In this document: positions 43,701 to 54,400 of the stretch, in pieces
Position numbering within the stretch: the stretch's first letter is position 1
Layout of the letters: each line of letters begins with the position of its first letter
From: Gymnothorax reevesii
Lineage: Eukaryota > Chordata > Actinopteri > Anguilliformes > Muraenidae
DNA: 64,000 bases
Direction of reading: 5' to 3'
Assembly: GCA_029721435.1 (NCBI GenBank)
Contig: CM056574.1
Span: 3,671,001 to 3,735,000, forward strand
Translations under genes and position numbers: made by a program
The notes under the pieces: model-generated
What the model saw: the letters and a program-made list of their open reading frames with translations, nothing else
Database searches by the model: none
What the model was told of the DNA's origin: nothing

Positions 43701-46669
43701 AAAAATTGATTTGGTTCTGCCAGCGAGACTTCTGGTTTGTGAGTGGAAAGGTCATCCTCTGTGAGGGGGTAAGTTGTCTTGGGAATTTCGGAGCCAATCT
43801 TTTGCCATCTATCCCCAGGGGCGGCCGTGGTACCAAGAGGAAATGAGGAGGCCTGCTGAGACTCAGGACCAGAACCCACTTCTGGAGTCTGAAAACGGTC
43901 GGCTGGAGAGTCCCTGGGTGTGTCAGAATACTCTTCTCCTAAGTTGGGTTGATGGGATTCATTCATGTGAAGCTCATCAAAAACTGAATCCTGGAAAAGC
44001 CTGGGAGGTGCTGAGGGTGGCTTGCTCGAATCAAAGTCACTAAGAAGATTTTCCGGCTGAACTCCTTGCTCCACAGCATCTGACGATGGATCCTCTGCTC
44101 CAAATGGAGAGGGTGTAATTTCACCTGCCTCCACAGGAGCCGCCATTTCATCAAAGCGGCCCTGCAGCGGGAGCCGGTTGAGTTCCAACTCAGGTGAGGG
44201 TGCATCATGAGACTCCCAGATGCTTCCTGGGTCTGGGTCCTCAATGGCAGTAATAAAGTCCATAGCATCCGCAACAGGGGATATCGAGGGACCCGGATCT
44301 CTTGCTTCCAGATAATCAGACAAAGTGCTTCCGCCACTTGATTCCTTCACACTTAAATTTGCATTTTCTTCCTCACAGATTTCTTGGTGTGCATCTTTCT
44401 GATCTGCATCCAAAGCTTTATAATCTGAGTCAGTGCCCAGAGCATCGGGGGCAAAGGTATCTTCGTTGAGAATGCCATTAGATGTCTCTTCTGTGAGAGA
44501 AACCACACTGAGTTTTGGGGAAACTGTTTCTTTTCCTCCTGGCAGTGAGTCTGACCCCTCCTTCCTCAAGATCTCAGCACAAGGCTCCTCGTGTTTCAGT
44601 CCATCTCCCTCTAAAAGAACCTTATCTTTCTTGTCAACCTGCACTGGAGATCCTGCAGGCACCTCATCAAGCTTCTCAGGAGAAAGTTCAGGAGCATTGA
44701 CAGAAATGTCAGGCACAGAATCCAGCAGTGTTCCTTCACTAGAAAAAGGCAAAGGGGGGTCAGCTTTGACCAGCTGATCAGCCATGTCTGCAAGTGAGGA
44801 GTCTTCCAGAATGTCAGACAACAAGTTCCCGGGTTTTTTGGAGCTCTTCTCATTCATGATTTCTTCATGATCAAAAAGAGAGGGGCTAGAAAACAGGTCA
44901 TGAGTGCTGTTATTTTTAATTTCAGTGTTATTAGCCATCGTAACAGACAGCGAGCTATGAGCATCAGTATATGGGAGGACTGAGTTGGCAAAATCAAAGA
45001 CGTTTGCATGGGATTCGCTAAGATTCTCACGTCCAGCTTCAGTCGTAATTTGGCGGAAAACAACATTAGTGTTACTGGTCATTGGATTACTGGCAACTTC
45101 ATATTCTGGTTTAAGTGCATCAGTGCTCGACAACCCCTCCAGGGGAGTTTCAGAGAAAGCGGGCAATGTTATGGGGAGAAAAAATGGATTTGGTTCTGCC
45201 AGGGAGACTTCTGGTTTGCTAGTGGACACTTCTGGGACAATTTGAGGAGGAAAGTCGGCATTATTCAACTCATCTCCAAACAAATGGGGAATGTCCCCAG
45301 TAAAGGCACCTTCTCTTCTGATCCCTTCAAGAGCATAGGAGACTGAGGCTGAGGAATGAATGGGGTCTTGCTCTTCGGCAAGGCTTCTAAAACCGTCCAC
45401 ACTGGCCCTCCTCCCCGAAGTCTCTGTGAGGTCTTTGCCAAAAGGGGAACCAATGGGCTGTCCTGAGCTGGCGCACTCGGGGATGACTGAGCTCATATTC
45501 ACGAACTGGGGGGAGGACAACAAAATATCCAAAGGCTTTTCAGGGTTCCACTCCCAGAGAGGACTAGTGGCTCCCTTGCTTGCCTGGGATGGTGTGGGAG
45601 TATGTCCACTCAGATCCACCATGCTGTGCTCCGCAGATAACACGCCAATCTGAGGTGGTGGGAACAAGTCCGTCTTCAGGTCTGGCTCCAGCGACCAGTC
45701 GAACCTCGGGCTCTGACGACCCTGCAGAATGGGTATCTTGCCGCGTCTTTGCAGAAGTGAAGGAAAGCCCTTTTCAGCCTCTGTATTTTTTTGGGTAGTT
45801 TGAAGCCCCTCCAATGCTTGGCTTGCCTCAGGTTTGAGAAGGGACTTCAAGTTGCGTAGTGAGGCTGACCCTCTCAGTGAACCAAGCCTACTCGCAGCAA
45901 AGGCCTCGAATGACTCGTCCCATTCACTGTTGAGGTTTTCAGACATGGGGGAATCGATGAACGGGTTAGGGGATGCCCTAGCCTTTGTTCCCAGCCCACC
46001 CAGATGAGGCTTCTGCTGGGCTAAGCCCACAACAAGGTCTGGCTCCATCTTGGAGTAATTGTCAGTAGGATTTAGGTCGGACCACGAAGAGGAGGACGGA
46101 GCTGTCGTAGGCCAGAGTATTGAACTGGAGAGAGAGGGAGCAGGCGAGGCCGATTTTAGGGCGTGATCACCCAGGAGCTCAACAAAGAAGGGGTTACACT
46201 GCATTTGGGTGAAAAAGGGGTTGCAGGGTGAAATGTTTGGGGTGCAGGGAAGGGGTGCGAAAGGGTTAGAGTGGTGCACTACGCCCGGTGAGACCAGCTC
46301 AGCAGCTGAAGCAGAGAGAGGAACATGAGTGGGGTTATGTGGTGAGGGAGTTAGGAAAGGTGAGGGCGCTGCGCCCGTGCTGGGATCTACCTTAGGAGAC
46401 ACTTCCGGGCTGTGAAGAAAAGGCACAAATGGGCCTGGTGGTTAGCAGCGCCAAAGAGAAACTACCAGCTCAGAGAGGGCTCCACTTTTTCAGCAGACTT
46501 CACTCTACTTTTTTAAAATGGCTTAAATGGGGTTTTGCTCCCCCAAAATGCAGGCTTGGATACACTCAGCGCACAGGTCTATTGGGGTAACCTTAATGTA
46601 GGGGAATAAACCTTAGCCACAGGAAAAAAAACACTACCACTACTCCTACTCCTACTACCACTAATACAC

Positions 46670-46724
<55 letters not shown>

Positions 46725-49700
46725 GACAGATTCTACCTAGTTATGAGATTAATGTTGCCAATCTGACAAATTATCCTCCAACCTCCCCCATCAAGGTGTT
46801 TTCAGCTGCAGAACAGCTGCTAACTGGCTGGTTTTTTTTTTTTGGTTGTTGTTTTTCGCGCTTTTTTCCTTAACCCCATAAAACCTAATGCAGCTGCTGC
46901 ATTACAATCAACGGAACTTCAGATAGGGAGTTCCCTACCTCTGATAGGGAAATGTGTACAAAATGACGTACAAGATCTAAATTCTATTTGATGCAATGCT
47001 GTGGCCATAAATTCATGGCCTCCTGGGTTTGAATATTTCTCTCAGTTTAAGCATGATGTAGCATCAGTGGAGCAAACAGCAGATAAGATAATGGCACATA
47101 TTTTCTATGATATAAAATTTTTTTTTTTTTTTTAATTTGCATTGACTCAAGGAAAATTTAAGTGAAAATTAAGGGGTTAAACTCAGAAAACTGTAGTGAG
47201 TCTGTGTGAAACACTTGACTGTGTCTGCATGCTTACCTGCTTTAGGTGTCTTGTGCATTAATGAGCTGGTGTACAGAGGTAACAGATGAGTGCACATTGA
47301 AAAGGACTGAAGTATAACCAGAAAAGTACTTTAGAAGTGCAACTGCAATAAACCCTCCTGGAAAGATCAATCAAAGTTTCCTTGTTGATGGATGCAGTGA
47401 TGCTAAAAGCCTGAATTTCCTTCACTGTTCTGCTGAAAAAGGGTCCCCCGGAAAACAGGCACCATATTCAAAAGTTCCACCACCGTAAACAACAGCCTTA
47501 TTCATCACCCCTACCCAAATGAAGACCGTCCCTGCCCATTAGCTCAAATTTACATTGCATTTACCTTAAAAAATACATAAACCCTCAACACGCTCTGCAT
47601 TAATATAAATCCTGGTAAATACGAACACCCTCCCAAAAAGGTGACCGGCAGTCCTAGATAATAGCTGCCAACAGAGTAATCTCAACCAAAAATCAGTTTT
47701 ATGAGGGTAAAACAGAATATTTTTACCGAATAATGTCAGTCAAGAAGATTTTAATTATAAATGGTGATGACACCATATATCATGGTTATTTTAATGACTA
47801 ATCACAATTAATTTATGATGCACCAATATGCCATTATGATTTATCTTTTCATATTCATTCTGTACCAGTTATGATGCGCGTTATTCGAACCACTTTGAAT
47901 CCATGGAAATTCTTCGAGTATATAATTATGAGTGAATTACTTATCCTCCATGGGTCACTGAATATAAGAGCATGTCTCTAAATTAATCACTCAAAATAAA
48001 CCAATTAACACAAGGTTACCAATTCTTTGTACAGCATATCTTCCCATAAACTGACACTGTCTGTCGTCTCACGTTTATGCTCCAAGTATTGGCCCGCGTA
48101 ACGGGCTACTTTAACTGAATCTACTCTCCCAAGACCTCTTCCTTTTTGTAAATGTTTAATGTCCAATATGGAAAGCAGCCTTAAGCATATGTCTATTATT
48201 TCAAATACTCATTCCCTGAGATGATGCGGTTCATGTTGATACAGAAATAGGCTTGAGAGGAGGAGTTTCTCCCGGGAACCAATAGGGGTCGCTGTAGTGA
48301 TGTCTACAAGCGCACGATGTACTGTCGCAGCTGCGAGTCGTTTGGCAAGTGTTGAATCAGCAGTAGTAGTAACTAACATTTGTGATCAATAAGGCTGAAA
48401 ATGTTACACCCTAGCACCAGAGTAGAAGAAAAGACCCAAAGCTGTGATCAACTTTCTCAGGCAGAATGAATGTCAGCCCCTAACCCCAGACAATACAACA
48501 AGCTCAATTTCCATCGCTTAATTTACAGCTGAGAGGTGCGTAGCCAGTTAAGGATTTAAGCTGCTCTCTCCGACTAAGACAGTCAGAGTGAGAGAACAGC
48601 GCGTTCTAATTATGTCAGAATCGATTAAATTAATTCCAAACGCGCAACAAACTTCATCTGATTAAAGAAACTGATAATCGCTTGTTTCTGTCTTCTGGGG
48701 TGTCTAACACGACAGTTCACCGCGGAAGCTCGCCACCGTTCCGTGGCATAAAAAAAGCAAACGGCTCGAAGTGGCGGTGAACTTGAGGGAAGATGGCGGA
48801 GCCGTCTCTCCACCTCCTGTAAAGCACCTCCGGCGATACTGCATGTGTTGATTTTTTCTTTTCTTTTTTCAACACTAAACTTCCTGACAAACTGCCTGAA
48901 AAAGTTTAGCGGCACCAGTATCCACAAAACCCAGCGAGCGATTGGAGTGTGATCAGGGCGTGCTTCAGCCAAACAGTAGTTTCTTTTTTGCTCAAAATCG
49001 CCCTCATCACACCACAGTAGCACCTCCACCAGCGCTTTAAGATAACCAGTGTAATGAAAGAATAAACTATACCGCTCAGTAGACGCCACGCTTCACATAC
49101 CTACAAAAAAGAAGGAAGAGGGACAAGAGAAATTTACTCGACAACGCACTTACAAGAAGCTTGTCATTCCAATTCCATGCATCATAATGGGCATAACTCA
49201 AACCAAATTCCCACAATTCCTCACTCTTGTGAACATGCTAAAGTTGAACTGAAGCCTAAAAACACACTGGGACTGGTTCATATACAGAAAGTTCAGTAAT
49301 CAACATGACGTAATACTGCAACACCAACATCTCCATTTCTGTTCTCTTTTGCATTTGCACTGCGCAAACATGTGAACTATGCACTAGCCCTTTGTTCCCC
49401 GAAACCCACACTTGCTACAGCACATCAGTTGATGACAGTGATCTCCCATGGCATTGTCCTCGCCATTTTCTTTCATTCCCGCACTACCAATGGTCCCAAA
49501 ATAATTTGTTCAGTTGTATGAGTAGCATGTGAACTGCTCTTGAACTAGCGATCCTGCAGTAGGAGCGAGACAAAGGCCCTCTCTGCAATGCAGATGTTCG
49601 GAGAAACAGGATGCAGGTCGGTAATTGAGACACTTGGGCACCGATCCAGCCTCCCCATCGATGGAAATGCCACGCGCTGCCGCCACGCGCACAAACCTTG

Positions 49701-51419
49701 AGTTCGCTCTCCCGATACACCCAACTAGCCACACCCTCCACCACATGCTAGAAATTCAGGGTATATTTTGCAGCAAAACTTTAAGGGGCCTGATTTACTA
49801 AGACCTTTTGCACATGCAAAATCTTTTTGCCAGTGCAAAACCAGAAAACTTGCCACTGATTGGTGCAAGGAAAGTACGTTCAGGTTCTCGAACCACCCGT
49901 TACTCCCAAACTCACCTTCTAAGTCACTTATATGATCGATAAATAAAATTATACACTGAATGGTCAAAAGTATGTGGACACATGCTTATCGAACATCTCA
50001 TTCCAAAATCATGGGCATTAATAAAGGTTCCCAAAGGCTCACCCCGATCAACAAAGGACAGCGCAAACCAAGGAGTGTTTGCAAGCCTTCGCCCATAAAG
50101 AGTATATCCATCACTGAAGCTAAAAGCCTCAGGTGTAAACACCACTCATAATGGCAACCAAGACCCACTGAGTTCTGAGCTGGTGAACTGAGCTTGACTT
50201 CAGAAAGACATCATACTCATGAATACCTGCACCGGATGACCGGATGACCCATTTCTCCGTACTGAAGGAAAGAGCTCGGCTCAGACTCAGCGAGCAGAAG
50301 TGCTGCCCTCAATCTCCTGTAAAAATTCTCACACCAATCAGCTCTACTTCCTGGTACAAGAACTGACCAAACCCAAGCTCAGGAGACCATCGAAACACAG
50401 GAGGACTTACGCTTCCTGAGAGTGGGTTTTTGGTGCCGAACGGCCGCAGGAGCAGAACGGGGAGCGCGCTCACCTGGGCTTGTTGTGAGGGTCCTTGGAG
50501 CTGAACCATCCTTTGAGTTTCCCTCCCTCCTCGGAGGAGGGCGGGGCCTGACCCGGCTCCGCCCCTTTCCCACTCGAGAACAGGTTCCGCTTCTGTCTCT
50601 TCCCCTCGACGACCGTTTCCCCCGCCTCCGCAACGACGGCAGCCGCGGGAACCACGAGGGCGGCCGCGAGCGTGGGCTTCTGCTCGGGCGGTTGGAGAGC
50701 GACAGCCAGGTCGCCGGCTTTCTCCTCCTTGGCGGCCTTGTCGAAGGACCAGCGGCGAGCCTCGGACGCCGGCGGGAGTCTGGGGGAGTCGTCGGGCCGG
50801 CGGGCCAGGTTCTGCAGGGAGCGGGACAGGGGGGCACACTTCTGCAGCAGCCCCAGCGGGGCAGGGGCCGCAGGGGGGGGTAAGGGGGGGCCGTAAACGT
50901 GGCTTCCGTTAACGCAGAGGGACGGCTGGGTCAGAGGAGTCTGGACGCTCCCACTCCGGGATGGATCCCCTTCGCTCTGGGACAGAACCCCCTCCCTCTT
51001 CAGAGACTCGACCGCACGTGGCTGAGGAGGGGGAGGGGGCGGGGGCAGGGGCGGGGCCAGACTGATGAGTCCCACCTCGTCACTGAACGCTCGCTTGTGT
51101 GAGGAGAGCCTGGGAGATGGATATGCGGTGTGCTCTGCAGGGGACAGAGGGAGGGAGGGAGGGAGGGAGGGATGGAGAGAGAGAGAGAAACCGAAAGCGA
51201 GTGGTGAGTGTGTGTGTGTGTGTGGGGTCAGTATTTGCCTGCCCTTGCAGGGACAAAATGTTCCCATATGACTTGGAATTCCAGAAATTTTCATTAGGGG
51301 TTAAGGTCAGGCTTAGGTTAAGGTCAGGGAAAACGGTTAGGGAATTATCACAAGTCAATGGAATGTCCCCACAAGACATGAAAACCCAACATGTGTGTGC
51401 ATGTGTGTGTGTATGTATC

Positions 51420-51458
<39 letters not shown>

Positions 51459-54400
51459 AATAAATGTATTTATGTAGCCCCTTTCAAGCAAAACAGCACA
51501 AAGTGCTTCACAAACAGGTAAAATACATGTACATAAAAGCCATAAAACAAAATGGGGAAAGTAGAGAATTAAACATCAAAACAGGAAGAATTACGATAAT
51601 AAAAGGAGACATACAGTACAGGCCAAAAGTTTGGACACACCTTCTCATTCAATGCGTTTCCTTTATTTTCATGACTATTTACATGGTAGATTCTCACTGA
51701 AGGCATCAAAACCATGAATGAACACGTGGAATTATGTATGTATCTAACAGTTGTCCAATAGGGCTGTCGGCTGTGTATCAACCTGACTTCTGCCCAACAC
51801 AACTGATGGTCCCAACCCCATTGATAAGGCAAGAAATTCCACTAATTAACCCTGACGAGGCACAGCTGTGAAGTGAAAACCATTTCAGGTGACTATCTCT
51901 TGATGCTCATCAAGAGAAGCCAAGAGTGTGCAAAGCAGTAATCAGAGCAAAGGGTGGATACTGAAGAAACTAGAATATCAGACATGTTTTCAGTTACAAG
52001 TATTTCACACTTTTCTATTAAGTACATAATTCCACATGTTCATTCATAGTTTTGATGCCTTCAGTGAGAATCTACAATGTAAATAGTCATGAAAATAAAG
52101 GAAACGCATTGAACGAGAAGGTGTGTCCAAACTTTTGGCCTGTACTGTACATGCAAACACACCCATAATAAAAGAATTTAAACCATAAAATCAGCAAAAG
52201 CAAACCTAAAAAATGTCTTTAAAAGAGATTTAAAAGATGATAAAGACTCAGCATTTCTAAGATAGTTTGGGAGGCGGTTCCACAGTCTGGGAGCCTGAAC
52301 CGAAAAGGCTCAGTCATCCTTTGTTTTTCACTTGGACTCTGGAACAGCCAATAATGCTTGTTTGGTAGATCTCAGCAGTCTTCTGTGTCTTTAAGGATTT
52401 AAAAGCTAGCTTATATATTCTGGTGCCATGCTATGGAGTGCTTTGAAGGTAATTAATAAAATTTTAAAATCAATTCAGAATTGAACTGTCAGCCAATGTA
52501 AAGATGCCAAAATTGGGGTAATGTGGGCTCTGTGTATTAATGTGTATGAGAGAATGCGTTTGTTGCAGCGTGCGAGTGTGTTCTTGCATTCAGAGGAGGA
52601 GGGTGTAGTCCCTGAAGCGGACAACTATATTAACAGCAAAACCAATTGACTGCATCCCAAAGTGTCAAATAAAAATAGGACCAGGGGTCCTGTATCTTAC
52701 CGACAAGCAGTCTTACAGCGATGATACTAGTTATGAAAATTTCGTGTGAAGTTTGACATTTAAATCAATGAAAATCAATGTCAAGGTCACATACATTTAT
52801 AAGACCTTCTGTAATACAATCCTAAGCTCTAAAGCAGTTTTGGAGATACAAGTAATTGAAATATGTCAATATGTATTCAATATGTCAATTGTAAACTTCA
52901 AAGGTCACAGAATGTCGAGCTGTGGTCAGCAAATGGACTTCATATATGACTTTCTAAAAGTCTCTATACAAACCTTGGCTTAATCTCTGACCATTTGGTG
53001 ATAAGTCATTGTAATTTCACTGTCGAATTTGACTCTCAAAGGTCACTGACAGTCAAGTTGAATGTCGACAAATGAAAGTTCATATGTGACTACCTAGATG
53101 TCAGTAACACAAACTTAGGTTCGATCTGTGACCATTTTAATGATACAAGTCATTGAATTTTCACTAGGTCACATTTGACCTTTGAAGGTCAATACGAAGT
53201 TCACCAAATGAAAGAACACAAACTAACATGCAGTAGCTGGTAACCGAGTGGTCATACCCACAGAGACAAACCCTTGCAATACAGGTTTTACAGACAGCAA
53301 GTTCTGTTACTGTGAAGAGTTGTACCAAGCATCCAAATTTCAAATAAGTATTAAAAGTTAGCTTCAAATGAGGTTTATGTTCACACACCTTCTGTAAATT
53401 TCCCCTGATATTACTCTAGCTTATTTAGGACACAAACATTAGCAACAGTAACTTGGCTACGTTAGCCACTGTGCCACAGCCACAATCAACTGGCATCACA
53501 TCAGGTTGGCTTATGCAGTAAAAGCAACTTACAGCTTCTGTGTCTGTGAGTCACAGAAAGTCACAACCAATACAGGATTTATCTTCAGATATTCTACGAA
53601 GCCTGCGTTTGAGGCCAGTTGTTAGTGCTAATTATTGTTAGCGGTCCTGCTAGCCACCCGTAACACGTTAGCTTCACTTACATTATTTGCTGTTATATCG
53701 TTACTTACAGCTTGAGGCCCCGAGCATTTGATCGATGCAACTGCTTCAGGTTTGAGAAGCAGCTGAAACACTTATCCTGTGTCGAATTATCCTTTATTGA
53801 AAAAGCTTTTTTTGGTGAAATGCTGAGCACCAACCGCTAATGTTTCCTGTGGCCGTGGCTGTTTGCTGCCAGCAAACAAAAAAAGCTACCCTCTGATTTC
53901 TGGTGGCATCAGCTTTTGGAAGAGAAATAGGTGTTTTTCTTTGCATCCAAAAGTAAATAGACAGGCAGCTTTGGGAGGGATACTGACTAAATTGCACTTC
54001 AAATGATCTGCGGTTCTTCTCTTGTATTTACAAAAGTGTAGACGCTACTAAGGCATAGTATGATCTGCCGTTGTTAGTGCCTGCTAGAATAGTTTCCGGT
54101 GTGGACAGGTCCAGCGCTGTGATTGGCTCTGGCTAGGTCTGTATTAATTGGACGGCACAACCTGATGTCCAGGTTTTGCCTAGATCTCGTGAAGATCTCG
54201 GGAGGAGCTGTTCAGAGAGGAAATCACGTTCACAAAATCATGTTCTTGGATTACGGCAAAACCTCTGTATCTTATATTTACAAACTTTTCAGAGGTCGAG
54301 CATGGATAACCAACATTATAACATCACTAATATATATTAAAAGAAGGATCAGCATAATAGGTCCCCTTTAAAGTACATAAAGTTCATCTGGCCAAAAAAG

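Noticed and set aside
43425..45798. Several plus-strand frames of 60-110 codons opposite the giant exon, some of them in pairs
   Set aside because: Shadows of the minus-strand exon; they come in pairs because the exon is internally duplicated.
50309..50883. Alternative frames in both directions over the Pro/Ala-rich part
   Set aside because: High GC content removes stop codons in all frames; only the frame that joins the neighbouring RAB11FIP5 exons and carries family motifs is kept.
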